64,000 nucleotides of DNA. It comes from RBG-16-66-20 sp036262835 (GTDB lineage Bacteria; Pseudomonadota; Gammaproteobacteria; Burkholderiales; SG8-39). The DNA lies in assembly GCA_036262835.1 (NCBI GenBank), contig DATAID010000092.1, positions 27,407-91,406 on the forward strand. Reading direction: 5' to 3'. Each line of letters opens with the position of its first letter. Position 1 is the stretch's first letter. This document shows positions 30,835-41,380 of the stretch, piece by piece. Both the position numbers and the translations under genes were made by a program. Under the pieces are notes generated by a model. That model did not search any database, was not told the DNA's origin, and was given only the letters and a program-made list of their open reading frames with translations.

Positions 30835-31237
30835 CAGAGCGCTCCTCGCGCCGGCGAAAAATCCAGCGGCGCAGCACTTCCGCGAGCGCGTCGGGCTCGA
30901 TCGGCTTGAAGATGAAGCCGTCGATGCCGGCGGCGATGCAGGCGGGCCGGCTCACCACCGGATCCACCGCGGTAACCGCCACGATCGGCGTGTGCCGGCC
31001 CGTGCCGAACTCGAGCCGGCGGATCTGGCGCGAGGCTTCGTAGCCGTCCATGCCGGGCAGCATAAGGTCCATGAGGATGAGGCCGTAGCGCTTTGATCGC
31101 GCGAGCGCGACCGCCTGGTCGGCGCTGGCGACGAAATCCGCGGGCACGTTGAATCGATCGAGCAGTGCGCGCAGCGCGAGCCTGTTCGACGCATTGTCCT
31201 CGACGACGAGGACCGGGAGCTCGTAGCCCGTCGGCAT
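30821..31237 (-). CDS. Single-domain response regulator (CheY-like receiver)
   Basis: 138 residues from ATG 31237. One receiver domain: acidic pair in VVEDN, phospho-acceptor Asp57 in LILMDLMLPGMDG, Thr89 in VAVTA and Lys111 in FIFKP. There is no output domain. Such receivers act through protein contacts or belong to hybrid-kinase relays; no histidine kinase is in the window. A weak ribosome site makes the start less certain. Confidence 0.85.
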   Translation of the reverse strand: MPTGYELPVLVVEDNASNRLALRALLDRFNVPADFVASADQAVALARSKRYGLILMDLMLPGMDGYEASRQIRRLEFGTGRHTPIVAVTAVDPVVSRPACIAAGIDGFIFKPIEPDALAEVLRRWIFRRREERSAIRP

Positions 31238-31340
31238 GGACGTTCCGTCGCGCCTTGGATCGGCGATGGGATCGACGAGCCTGCGCGTCACAGGTTCCGG
31301 CAGTGCTATGAGGGGAGACGCTTTTTTTAGTTCGGTCGGA
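31238..31340. other. Short gap between two leftward genes, nothing assigned
   Basis: 103 bases upstream of the receiver gene and downstream of the lipoprotein gene. A run of seven T at about 31323-31329 stands beside an imperfect inverted repeat. In the leftward direction of both genes it would read as A, so it is not a terminator for them. No gene or clear promoter was found. Confidence 0.4.
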
Positions 31341-31634
31341 CTAACGGCGCGCCCGGGCGAGCGCGCACTCCGCCCGATCGAGCCGGTCCTGCGCGCGGCC
31401 AACCTCGTCCCGCAGCGCCTGGCGGCGGGCCTTGTAGCCGTCGCTGCTCTCGTAGCTCAGCGCGGTGAAGGGCGTCGCGTGCGTGTTGACCGCCGCGCTT
31501 TTTGCGTCGGCGAGCGCCCGGAAAGCGTTCATGCGCTCGCCCCACAGGGCTTCGGGCGAAGCATCCTCGACCGCTGGAGCGGAACTGCACCCGGCCACCG
31601 CGAGAACCGCGGCTGAAAGGACGACGGCCTTCAA
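31341..31634 (-). CDS. Small predicted lipoprotein
   Basis: 97 residues from TTG 31634, which overlaps the preceding stop as TTGA; the alternative longer frame lacks a signal sequence at its start. LLKAVVLSAAVLAVAGCSSA is a lipoprotein signal with lipobox AVAG then Cys. The mature part (about 75 residues) is charged and helical, with RQALRDEVGRAQDRLDRAE resembling the C-terminal repeat of the DUF4124 protein encoded just before it. Function unknown; outer-membrane-anchored periplasmic protein by inference. Confidence 0.65.
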   Translation of the reverse strand: MKAVVLSAAVLAVAGCSSAPAVEDASPEALWGERMNAFRALADAKSAAVNTHATPFTALSYESSDGYKARRQALRDEVGRAQDRLDRAECALARARR

Positions 31635-32113
31635 GAGCCTGCTTCGCGCAGATTGCGCTCGGCGCGCTCCAGGTCGCGCTGCGCCGTGTCGATCTCGTGC
31701 TGCAGGCGTCCCTGGCGCGCCCAATAGGCATCGTTCAGGCGCGAGCCGCCGCCGACTTTGCCCGTGCGCTCGCCGGCCTGCGGCTCTTCACCGTCGGCCT
31801 TGGCGGTGCGCGCCGCCTGCAAGCGGGCGAGGGCCTGGTTGCGCTGGTTCCAGAGCTCATCTCGCCGCGAGAGCTGCTGGGTGATGCGCTGGTTGGCCGT
31901 GGCGGGCGTTTCCGCCATGGCCACCGGCGGCGCGACCACGCTCAACTCGCTATCCGGCGTGAGCTCTTTTTGCGCCTTCACGCCGCGCGGCAGCTTGTCC
32001 GAATAGACCGTTCGGCCGTCGCTCGACTGGTATTTATAAATTGTCTGCGCCGAAGCGCTCACGCTCAGGACAAGCGTGGTTGTCAGGACCGTCAGGCGCG
32101 CGTAGATATCCAC
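31631..32113 (-). CDS. DUF4124-containing exported protein
   Basis: 160 residues from GTG 32113, chosen because it puts the signal peptide (DIYARLTVLTTTLVLSVSASA) at the N-terminus. The ATG at 32134 lies inside a hairpin that follows the tRNA gene and lacks a ribosome site. The mature protein starts with the DUF4124 pattern TIYKYQSSDGRTVYSDKLP and ends in a helical, glutamine- and arginine-rich segment. DUF4124 proteins are periplasmic or envelope proteins of unknown role. It is followed directly by the small lipoprotein gene, with a similar C-terminal helix. Confidence 0.75.
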   Translation of the reverse strand: MDIYARLTVLTTTLVLSVSASAQTIYKYQSSDGRTVYSDKLPRGVKAQKELTPDSELSVVAPPVAMAETPATANQRITQQLSRRDELWNQRNQALARLQAARTAKADGEEPQAGERTGKVGGGSRLNDAYWARQGRLQHEIDTAQRDLERAERNLREAGS

Positions 32114-32127
32114 ACTGCTTAGACGGT

Positions 32128-32154
32128 ATCGCATCGAAAGAGTTTCGATGCGAT
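32128..32154 (-). terminator. Perfect hairpin just downstream of tRNA-Asn
   Basis: A 12-base perfect inverted repeat (ATCGCATCGAAA at 32128-32139 and TTTCGATGCGAT at 32143-32154) with a 3-base loop starts 4 bases after the tRNA CCA end. It has no T tract, so it is either a weak terminator or a processing/stability hairpin on the tRNA precursor. It also contains the first possible ATG of the next gene. Confidence 0.55.
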
Positions 32155-32158
32155 CAGT

Positions 32159-32234
32159 TGGCTCCCCGACCAGGGCTCGAACCTGGGACCTGCGGATTAA
32201 CAGTCCGTCGCTCTACCGACTGAGCTATCGGGGA
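32159..32234 (-). tRNA. tRNA-Asn (anticodon GTT)
   Basis: A 76-base cloverleaf on the minus strand. The acceptor stem pairs TCCCCGA with TCGGGGA, followed by discriminator G and encoded CCA. The D arm reads AGCTCAGTCGGTAGAGC, the anticodon loop CTGTTAA in a CGGA/TCCG stem gives anticodon GTT, and the T arm has GGTTCGAGCCC. Single tRNA gene, with a stable-RNA type promoter just upstream. Confidence 0.97.
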
Positions 32235-32251
32235 TCCGGAAAAAGGGCGCT

Positions 32252-32281
32252 ATTTTAATTGCTTAGGTATCCTCCGGGCAA
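32252..32281 (-). promoter_or_regulatory. Promoter of tRNA-Asn
   Basis: On the minus strand TTGCCC (plus 32276-32281) and TAAAAT (plus 32252-32257) are 18 bases apart. The discriminator after the -10 is GC-rich (AGCGCCC), as in promoters under stringent control. It overlaps the start region of the divergent AsmA-like gene, whose own start codon begins at 32281. Confidence 0.65.
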
Positions 32282-33606
32282 TGGCAAAACGTCGCCGTTG
32301 GCTGCGCTGGACGCTCGGGACCGCCGCGGTAGTGCTCGTTGCGGCGGTGGTGACGCCTTTTCTCGTCCCGCTGGACTCCTTCGTTCCCCGGGTAAGCGCT
32401 GAAGCTTCCACCGCGATCGGGCAGCCGGTCTCGATCGCCGACCTGAAGCTGCACCTCCTTCCGACCCCGCGCGTGGCGGCGCACGGCGTGCGCGTCGGCA
32501 AGCGCGACGAGGTGCGCATCGAGGAGCTGCAGATCGTGCCGGACCTCCTTGCGCTCCTGCGCGGGGAGCGCGCGCTGCGGCTTGTGCGCGCGGAAAAAGT
32601 GGAGATCAAGGAGGCGGCGCTCAAGATCGTGGAGAAAATGCCGAAGGGCGGCACGCCGATGGCCGTGCGCCGCGTCGCCCTGATGGACGTGCATCTCCAG
32701 CATTCGGCGCTGCGCCTGCCGGCGTTCAACCTGGAGGCCGACCTCGGCGAGGCGCTCGCGATCGAGGGCATACGGCTCGAATCCCTCGACGGCGCCATGA
32801 AAGTGCACCTCGATCCCGAGGGCGCGGGCAAAGCGCGCGTTCTCCTGACCGCCGTCAAGTGGCGGCTGCCGCTCGCCGCGGCGCCGCTCGTCTTCGATTC
32901 GCTCACGGCCTCGGGCACGCTTGCGGGCAAGCGGCTCGAGCTCCCGGAGATCGACGGCCGGCTCTACGGCGGCGCACTCAAGGGCCGGGCGAGCGCCGAC
33001 TGGCAGAAGCTCTGGCAGCTCTCCGGCCGCGCGCAGCTCTCCGCCATCGACATCGCGGGCGTGCAGCAGGCGCTCGGCCGCAAGGCGCAGCTCACCGGCA
33101 GGCTTGCCGTCAGCACGAAGTTCAGCGCAGCCGCGCGCGGCCCGGAGCAGCTTGCCGGCGCGCTCGCCCTCGACGGCCCGTTCGAAGTTTCGGGCGGCGC
33201 CTTTCACGGCGTGGACCTCACCAAGGTCGCCGACCTCACCGGCAGCCGGGGCGAGGGGGGCGCCACGAAGTTCGACGAGCTGCGCGGCAAGCTGCAGGTG
33301 CGCGGCAAGCGCGTGCGCGTCGAAGAGCTGTGCGCGCGCTCGAGCGCGCTCGTCGCAGGAGGTTTCGTCGAGGTCGATCCGCAGCAGCAGCTCTCGGGCC
33401 GCATGGGCGTGTCCGTCGCGAAGACGGGCGGCTTCGCGGGGGTACCGGTGGCGCTTTCGGGTACGACCGAGAATCCAGTGGTGCGGCCTACGAAGGGCTA
33501 CACGATCGGCGCGGTGGTCGGCACGGTGCTGCTGCCGGGTGTGGGAACGGCGCTGGGAGGCTCGGCCGGCGGCGCGATGGAAGGCCGGCCGGCAAACTGC
33601 AGGTAG
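32281..33606 (+). CDS. AsmA-like membrane-anchored protein
   Basis: 441 residues. A basic N-terminus and one transmembrane helix (LGTAAVVLVAAVVTPFLVPLD) are followed by a long periplasmic beta-rich region of AsmA type (VSIADLKLHLLPTPRVAAHGVRVG, LPEIDGRLYGGALKGRASADW, and the C-terminal LSGTTENPVVRPTKGYTIGAVVGTVLLPGVG). It is shorter than E. coli AsmA. Proteins of this superfamily are linked to lipid transport and outer-membrane homeostasis. The stop is immediately followed by the stop of the convergent aminotransferase gene. Confidence 0.85.
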   Translation: MAKRRRWLRWTLGTAAVVLVAAVVTPFLVPLDSFVPRVSAEASTAIGQPVSIADLKLHLLPTPRVAAHGVRVGKRDEVRIEELQIVPDLLALLRGERALRLVRAEKVEIKEAALKIVEKMPKGGTPMAVRRVALMDVHLQHSALRLPAFNLEADLGEALAIEGIRLESLDGAMKVHLDPEGAGKARVLLTAVKWRLPLAAAPLVFDSLTASGTLAGKRLELPEIDGRLYGGALKGRASADWQKLWQLSGRAQLSAIDIAGVQQALGRKAQLTGRLAVSTKFSAAARGPEQLAGALALDGPFEVSGGAFHGVDLTKVADLTGSRGEGGATKFDELRGKLQVRGKRVRVEELCARSSALVAGGFVEVDPQQQLSGRMGVSVAKTGGFAGVPVALSGTTENPVVRPTKGYTIGAVVGTVLLPGVGTALGGSAGGAMEGRPANCR

Positions 33607-34824
33607 CTAGCGGATGATTTTCGCGATCGCGTCGGCGACGTAGTCGAGGTTTTTCGTCGTCAGCGCGGCGACGCAGATGCGGCCGGTCTCGATCGCGTAG
33701 ATCGAGTGCTCGCTCCTCAGGCGCAGAACCTGGTCTTTGGTGAGGCCGGAGTACGAGAACATGCCGCGCTGACGCAGGATGAACGAGAAGTCCGCGCCCG
33801 GCACGCGCTTGTGGATGCCCTCGACGAGGCCCTTCCTCATCGACTTGATGCGTTCGCGCATCGCGCCGACTTCCTCATCCCACTGCTTGCGCAGCTCGGG
33901 CGAGTTCAGGATGCGCGCCACGATGTCGGCGCCGGTGGCCGGCGGATTAGAGTAGTTGGCCCGCACGACGCGCTTCACCTGGGAAAGCACGCGCGCCGCC
34001 TCCTCCGCGGTGCCGCAGACGACGCTGGTCGCGCCGATGCGCTCGCCGTAGAGCGAGACCGATTTCGAGAACGAGCTCGACAGCAGCACGAACGGCAGCG
34101 ACTCGGCGAAAAGGCGCGGCGCAAACGCGTCGGCGTCGATGCCGTCGGCGAAGCCCTGGTAGGCGAGATCGAGGAAAGGCACGAGGCCGCGCGAGCGCAC
34201 GATCTCGAGCACCTCGCGCCACTGCTCCTGGGTGAGATCCACGCCGGTCGGGTTGTGGCAGCAGGAATGCAGGATGACGATCGAGCCCGCCGGCAGCGCC
34301 TGCAGCGCGCTTTTCATGCCGGCGAAATTGAGGCCGTGGGTGGCCGCGTCGTAGTAGGGGTAGGACTTGACCGTGAATCCGGCGCCCTCGAAGAGCGCGC
34401 GGTGATTCTCCCAGCTCGGCTCGCTGATCGACACGGTCGCCTTCGGGTTGAGGACCCTGAGGAAGTCCGCGCCGACCTTGAGGCCGCCCGTGCCGCCGAT
34501 CGCCTGCACCGTGACGATGCGGCCGCTCCTGCGGGCTTCGCTGTCCTTGCCGAACACCAGCTCCTGGACGGCGGCGTCGTAGCTTTTCAGCCCGTCGATC
34601 GGCAGGTAGGCCTTGGGCGCGCCGCTCTTCGCGCGCTCTTCCTCGACGCGCTTCACGCACTCGAGCACCGGCACCTTGCCGTTGTCGTCGGTGTACACGC
34701 CCACGCCGAGGTTCACTTTCTTCGGGTTGGTATCCGCGACGAACGCTTCGGTGACCCCGAGGATCGGGTCCTTGGGCGCCATCTCGATCGTTGCGAGGGG
34801 AGAGGGTGAGTGAGGAGCGTTCAT
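33607..34824 (-). CDS. tyrB: Aromatic/aspartate aminotransferase (class I)
   Basis: 405 residues. It transfers amino groups between aspartate or aromatic amino acids and 2-oxoglutarate, with PLP. NLGVGVYTDDNGKVPVL, HSCCHNPTGVDLT, the PLP-lysine segment SSSFSKSVSLYGERIG and the substrate arginine region ETGRICVAAL match the AspC/TyrB subfamily I-alpha. The choice between aspC and tyrB is not secure. It starts close to the divergent uvrB gene. Confidence 0.9.
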   Translation of the reverse strand: MNAPHSPSPLATIEMAPKDPILGVTEAFVADTNPKKVNLGVGVYTDDNGKVPVLECVKRVEEERAKSGAPKAYLPIDGLKSYDAAVQELVFGKDSEARRSGRIVTVQAIGGTGGLKVGADFLRVLNPKATVSISEPSWENHRALFEGAGFTVKSYPYYDAATHGLNFAGMKSALQALPAGSIVILHSCCHNPTGVDLTQEQWREVLEIVRSRGLVPFLDLAYQGFADGIDADAFAPRLFAESLPFVLLSSSFSKSVSLYGERIGATSVVCGTAEEAARVLSQVKRVVRANYSNPPATGADIVARILNSPELRKQWDEEVGAMRERIKSMRKGLVEGIHKRVPGADFSFILRQRGMFSYSGLTKDQVLRLRSEHSIYAIETGRICVAALTTKNLDYVADAIAKIIR

Positions 34825-34869
34825 TCTGCTAGACTGGAAAGTTCGTTATTGCACCGCAATAGTTTACCT

Positions 34870-36896
<2,027 letters not shown>

Positions 36897-36900
<4 letters not shown>

Positions 36901-37361
36901 AGATTCTCGTCGTTTGTACCGGCAATATCTGCCGTTCCCCGACCGGGGAAGGGGTTCTTCGGTCCTTGCTTGAAAAGGAATGTCCTCGGCAGAAATTCGA
37001 GATCGACTCCGCCGGCACGCATGACTACCACGTCGGAGAAGCGCCCGACCGGCGCGCGATCGCGCACGCGAAAAAGCGCGGCTACGACATCTCGGGCCTG
37101 CGCGCGCGCCAGGTCGCGCCGGAAGACTTCGAAAAGTTCGACCTCGTGCTCGCGATGGACCGCGGGCACCTGCGGATCCTCGAGCGGATGTGCCCGGCCG
37201 GGAGCCGGCACAAGCTGCGGCTCTTCGCGGCGGGGGAGGAGGTGCCGGACCCGTACTACGGCGGGGCCGAGCACTTCGAGGAAGCGCTCGACCTCATCGA
37301 GAAGGCGGCGAAGCGCCTCCTCGATGAGTTAAGACATCACTTGTCGCGCGTTTCGACCTGA
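36897..37361 (+). CDS. Low-molecular-weight protein tyrosine phosphatase
   Basis: 154 residues from GTG in a GTGA overlap with uvrB. The catalytic P-loop is VVCTGNICRSPTGEG (Cys-x5-Arg-Ser) at the N-terminus and the general-acid aspartate is in VPDPYYGG. In bacteria such enzymes reverse tyrosine phosphorylation of BY-kinases in polysaccharide export, or act in stress responses; no kinase is nearby. The last 25 bases overlap the convergent rne gene. Confidence 0.93.
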
Positions 37362-40156
37362 ACCAGCTCTTCGCCGCCTGAGGGCGCGGCGGGACGCTCG
37401 CGGCGCGGCCGTCCAAGCCGCTCGGGCTCCGGCTCCGGCATCGGCGCGGGCGCCCGGGAGGTCTCGACCATCTGCAGGCCGGCGCTCGAGAGCGCCTCGC
37501 GAGCATCGACTTGCGGCACCTGGATGCGCGGTGCCTCGATGCGCGGCTCCGGGCGCTGCTCGACGACGGGTTCCGGGGCGGGCTCGGGCGCCGCATAGTG
37601 GGAAACCGGCGCCGGGGCAGGCTCTTCGGCCCGCGCGGGCTCGTGATGAGCGTGCGATTGCGGGTGAGCGTGCGACGCGGCTTCCTGAGCCTCGCGCTGC
37701 TGCTGCAGGCGATGCTCCTCGAGCTGCTGCGCGTACACCGACTGGTCCGGGCGCTGCTGGTCCCCCGGACGGCGCTCGCCGCGATCTCCGCCGCGTCCGC
37801 GTCCGCCCCTGCGCCGGCGGCGGCGATGCTCTTCGCCCTCCGGGCGCGGCTGCTGTCCGTGCTGCTGCGGGTGCTGCTCCTGGTGCTGCGGCTGCTGCTC
37901 CTGGTGCTGCGGCTGCTGCTCGTGAGGCTGGTGATGCTGCTCGGCAGCGTGGGGCTGCTCCCCCGCGCCCACGGCCAGGTCCTGGGGAGGCTGGGCGTGC
38001 GGCTGCTCGCGCGGCTGATGGCGCGGCTCGTGGCGTCGCTCGCCGATGCCTTGCGGCTGGCGTTGCTGCTGTTGCTGATGACGCTGGTCGCGATGGCGAT
38101 CGCCGCCGTGGCCGTGCTGCGCCTGGTCGCGGCGTCCGTCACGGTCGCCGCGCTGCTGCTGATGGTCGCGCCGGCCGTCGCGCGGGCCGCGATCGCCCCG
38201 GTCGCCACGCTCGCCGCGGAAATCCCTTCGTCCGTCGCGGTCGCCGCGGCCATGGTCGCGCTTTCCGCCGCGGTCCCGGTCGCCGCGTCCGCCGCGCGAA
38301 CGATCCCGGTCGCGACCTTCGTCGCGATGGCGATCATGGCGCTGCTGCGATTGCGCCTGCGCGGCCTGCATGGTCGGCTCGTTTGCCGCTGCGGGCTGGT
38401 CTGCAGGCTTTTCGGACTTGAACAGGCTGAACAGTTTCCCGAGGAATCCGGGACGAGCCGGTTCCTGGGCCGGAGTGACGGGTGCCGCGGCCGGAGCCGT
38501 GACCGGGGCGCTGCGCACCTGCTGGGGCTGCGGCTCGGGCACGATCGGCGCCGGCTGATCGGGCACGATGCCTTGCACGACCGCCTGCTGGCGCTCGCGC
38601 TTCGCCTCGCCTTCCTCGCCGGCGAGCTTCGGCTCCTCCGGCTTCTCGACCAGCTCGTAGCTCGCGGGAACGTGCTCCATCTGGTTCAGCTCGTCATGCT
38701 TCAGGCGCTGCACCTTGTAATGCGGCGTCTCCAGGTGCGCGTTCGGCACCAGGATGATGTTGACCTTGAGCCGGCTCTCCAGCTTCTGGATCTCGGCGCG
38801 CTTCTCGTTCAGGAGGAAAGAGGCGACGTCGACCGGCACCTGGACATGCACGGCGCCGGTGTTCTCCTTCATGGCCTCTTCCTGCACGATGCGCAGCACG
38901 TGCAGGGCGGTCGACTCGGTGCCGCGGATGAAGCCGGTGCCCGAGCAGCGGGGGCAATTGATGTGGGCGGTCTCCTCGAGCGACGGCTGCAGTCGCTGGC
39001 GGGAAAGCTCCATCAGCCCGAAGCGGGAGATCTTGCCGATCTGCACGCGCGCGCGGTCATGCCTGAGCGCATCGCGGAAGCGGTTCTCGACCTCGCGCTG
39101 GTTTTTCTGCGACTCCATGTCGATGAAGTCGACGACTATCAGGCCGCCCAGGTCGCGCAGCCTGAGCTGGCGCGCGACTTCCTCGGCCGCCTCGAGGTTG
39201 GTGCGAAACGCCGTTTCCTCGATGTCGTGGCCCTTGGTGGCGCGCGCCGAGTTGACGTCGATCGCGACGAGCGCCTCGGTATGGTCGATCACCACCGCGC
39301 CGCCCGAGGGCAGGTTGACGTGCCGGCCGTAAGCGCTCTCGATCTGGTGCTCGATCTGGAAGCGCGAGAACAGCGGCACGTCGTCGCGGTAGAGCTTCAC
39401 CTTGTTGACGTTGGCCGGCATCACCGTCTGCATGAAGGCGACCGCCTGGTCGAAGATTTCCTGCGTGTCGATCAGGATCTCGCCGATGTCGGGCTGGAAG
39501 TAGTCGCGGATCGCGCGGATGACGAGGCTCGACTCCAGGTAGATGAGGAAGGGCTTCTTCTCGGTGTCCTTGGCCGCGCCGTCGATCGCGCCCCAGAGCT
39601 GGAGCAGGTAGTTGAGGTCCCACTGCAACTCCTCGGCCGAGCGGCCGATCGCCGCGGTGCGCGCGATGACGCTCATGCCGTCGGGCACCTGCAGCTGGTC
39701 GATGGTATCGCGCAGCTCATTCCTGTCCTCGCCCTCGACGCGGCGCGACACGCCGCCGCCGCGCGGGTTGTTCGGCATGAGGACCAGGTAGCGGCCGGCG
39801 AGGCTGATGTAGGTGGTGAGGGCGGCGCCCTTGTTGCCGCGCTCGTCTTTTTCGACCTGGACGATCAGATCCTGGCCTTCGCGCAGCGCATCCTGGATGC
39901 GGCCGTGGCCGGCGCCGTCGCGGAAGTAGGCCTTGGAGACTTCCTTGAAGGGCAGGAAGCCGTGGCGCTCTTCGCCGTAGTCTACAAACGCCGCCTCGAG
40001 GCTGGGCTCGATGCGGGTGATGATGCCTTTGTAGATGTTGCTCTTGCGCTGTTCCCTAGAAGCCGACTCGATGTCGAGGTCGACGAGCTTCTGTCCGTCG
40101 ACGATGGCAACGCGCAGTTCTTCCTGCTGCGTTGCATTGAAAAGCATGCGTTTCAC
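37337..40156 (-). CDS. rne: Ribonuclease E
   Basis: 939 residues from GTG 40156, with AGGAG 8 bases upstream; the N-terminus KRMLFNATQQEELRVAIVDGQ is like E. coli. S1 domain (about 38-120), RNase H-like and DNase I-like parts (AIDVNSARATKGHDIEETAFRTN-type active site, IVVDFIDM) and the zinc-link CPRCSGTG form the catalytic half. The C-terminal ~400 residues are low-complexity: Arg-Gly-Asp repeats, a His/Gln-rich stretch and a Pro/Glu-rich end, expected to bind RNA and degradosome partners. It processes rRNA and tRNA and starts mRNA decay. Confidence 0.96.
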   Translation of the reverse strand: MKRMLFNATQQEELRVAIVDGQKLVDLDIESASREQRKSNIYKGIITRIEPSLEAAFVDYGEERHGFLPFKEVSKAYFRDGAGHGRIQDALREGQDLIVQVEKDERGNKGAALTTYISLAGRYLVLMPNNPRGGGVSRRVEGEDRNELRDTIDQLQVPDGMSVIARTAAIGRSAEELQWDLNYLLQLWGAIDGAAKDTEKKPFLIYLESSLVIRAIRDYFQPDIGEILIDTQEIFDQAVAFMQTVMPANVNKVKLYRDDVPLFSRFQIEHQIESAYGRHVNLPSGGAVVIDHTEALVAIDVNSARATKGHDIEETAFRTNLEAAEEVARQLRLRDLGGLIVVDFIDMESQKNQREVENRFRDALRHDRARVQIGKISRFGLMELSRQRLQPSLEETAHINCPRCSGTGFIRGTESTALHVLRIVQEEAMKENTGAVHVQVPVDVASFLLNEKRAEIQKLESRLKVNIILVPNAHLETPHYKVQRLKHDELNQMEHVPASYELVEKPEEPKLAGEEGEAKRERQQAVVQGIVPDQPAPIVPEPQPQQVRSAPVTAPAAAPVTPAQEPARPGFLGKLFSLFKSEKPADQPAAANEPTMQAAQAQSQQRHDRHRDEGRDRDRSRGGRGDRDRGGKRDHGRGDRDGRRDFRGERGDRGDRGPRDGRRDHQQQRGDRDGRRDQAQHGHGGDRHRDQRHQQQQQRQPQGIGERRHEPRHQPREQPHAQPPQDLAVGAGEQPHAAEQHHQPHEQQPQHQEQQPQHQEQHPQQHGQQPRPEGEEHRRRRRRGGRGRGGDRGERRPGDQQRPDQSVYAQQLEEHRLQQQREAQEAASHAHPQSHAHHEPARAEEPAPAPVSHYAAPEPAPEPVVEQRPEPRIEAPRIQVPQVDAREALSSAGLQMVETSRAPAPMPEPEPERLGRPRRERPAAPSGGEELVQVETRDK
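37874..37921 (-). repeat. 21-base tandem repeat inside rne
   Basis: About 2.3 head-to-tail copies of a 21-base unit, the second starting at 37895 and a partial third at 37916. It encodes the repeated PQHQEQ-type heptads of the disordered C-terminal region of RNase E. The period is a multiple of 3, so copy-number changes would keep the frame. Confidence 0.8.
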
Positions 40157-40432
40157 TTATTTTTCTCCTGAACGCGCAGGCGAGCGCCGACCCAGTGAAC
40201 GAGTGTTCTCCGATAGAAGGAAGACCGGTCATAGGGGGCACGCTGTCAGCGCGCGTTTCCAGTACCATCGCTACTCCCGGTGAGCGAATTTGACCGTTGC
40301 TTCAGGACCGGCTGTGGCCGGACAGGAGGCGGGTTGCAGGTTCCGGCGCGTGGCAGGCGGTAGCCCGACGTCACCGCGTCTTGTGGTCCCTGTGCCTCGC
40401 TACTCGAAGCAAGTTCGCGGATTGTATTGAAA
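40157..40432. promoter_or_regulatory. 276-base divergent region between rne and rluC
   Basis: This is the longest gene-free stretch in the window. It must hold the rne leader (leftward) and the rluC promoter (rightward). Next to rne lies its ribosome site (AGGAG read leftward). A small hairpin CCGGC-TGTG-GCCGG sits at 40308-40321. In enterobacteria the rne leader mediates autoregulation by RNase E cleavage; whether this leader does so cannot be seen. No promoter hexamers stood out clearly. Confidence 0.5.
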
Positions 40433-41380
40433 ATGAAAGAGTTAGGCAAATCGGGCGCCACCTGGCTGGAAGTCGGCGAGGAAAGCGCGTCGCAGCGCAT
40501 CGACAACTTCCTGCTGCGCCGGCTGAAAGGCGTCCCGAAAAGCCACGTCTACCGGGTGCTGAGAAGCGGCGAAGTCCGCGTCAATTCCGGCCGGATCAAG
40601 CCCGATTACCGGCTGCGGATCGGCGACCGCGTCCGCGTTCCGCCCATCAGAGTTTCTCGAGTCGAAAAGCCCAGGGCCAGGTCGCTTGATCTGCCGATCG
40701 TCTTCGAGGACGCCAGCTTCCTGGTGATCGACAAACCTTCCGGCGTCGCGGTCCATGGCGGCAGCGGGGTGAGCTTCGGCGTGATCGAGTCGCTGCGCGC
40801 GGCGCGGCCCGAGGCGAAGATGCTCGAGCTTGCCCACCGGCTCGACCGGGACACCTCCGGCCTGCTCCTCGTCGCCAAGAAGCGAAGCGCGCTCCTCGAG
40901 CTTCACCGCATGCTGCGCGAAGGCGAAATAGAGAAGGTCTACACGGCGGTGGTCAAGGGCAGCTGGCAAGGCGGGCAGCGGGAGCTAAGGGAATCCCTGC
41001 ACAAGCACGTGAATGCCAAGGGCGAGCGCCGGGTCAGCGTACACAGCGAAGGACAATCCGCCATCACGAAGGTCAAACCCATTCATGCGGGAGCGAACTT
41101 CAGCAGCCTGGAGCTGCGCCTTCTCACGGGCCGGACCCACCAGATCCGCGTCCACCTCGCGCACGCGGGGCATCCGGTGCTCGGCGACGACAAATACGGC
41201 GATTTCGAGCTCAATCGCAGCCTGGCGAAGCAGGGCGTAAAGCGATTGTTGCTTCATGCGCGCCGGCTGGTGTTCCGGCACCCGCTGGAGAAAAAGCAGG
41301 TCAAGCTCGACTCGCCGCTGCCGGCCGACATGCAGGGCTTCATGGAGGCGCAGCTTGCGCTATCCGCTGATCGTCTTTGA
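40433..41380 (+). CDS. rluC: 23S rRNA pseudouridine synthase RluC
   Basis: 315 residues from ATG 40433. N-terminal S4 RNA-binding domain (QRIDNFLLRRLKGVPKSHVYRVLRSGEVRVNSGR), then the RluA-family catalytic domain with the essential aspartate in ELAHRLDRDTSGLLL and GRTHQIRVHLAHAGHPVLGDDKYG. It modifies uridines of 23S rRNA. Its place opposite rne is the usual one in proteobacteria. The end overlaps the next gene by 26 bases. Confidence 0.95.
   Translation: MKELGKSGATWLEVGEESASQRIDNFLLRRLKGVPKSHVYRVLRSGEVRVNSGRIKPDYRLRIGDRVRVPPIRVSRVEKPRARSLDLPIVFEDASFLVIDKPSGVAVHGGSGVSFGVIESLRAARPEAKMLELAHRLDRDTSGLLLVAKKRSALLELHRMLREGEIEKVYTAVVKGSWQGGQRELRESLHKHVNAKGERRVSVHSEGQSAITKVKPIHAGANFSSLELRLLTGRTHQIRVHLAHAGHPVLGDDKYGDFELNRSLAKQGVKRLLLHARRLVFRHPLEKKQVKLDSPLPADMQGFMEAQLALSADRL

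Noticed and set aside
31300..31345. Intrinsic terminator after the small lipoprotein gene
   Set aside because: In the leftward direction the run reads as A, not T, and the adjacent inverted repeat is imperfect.
34810..34869. Upstream GTG start for uvrB
   Set aside because: It would overlap the divergent aminotransferase start and add 20 residues not seen in UvrB; GTG 34870 gives the normal length.
37511..40171. A very long open frame (about 886 codons) antisense to rne
   Set aside because: Its composition (Leu/Arg/Ala-rich, no recognisable domain) and exact mirroring of rne codon bias show it is a GC-driven shadow; rne itself has clear catalytic motifs.
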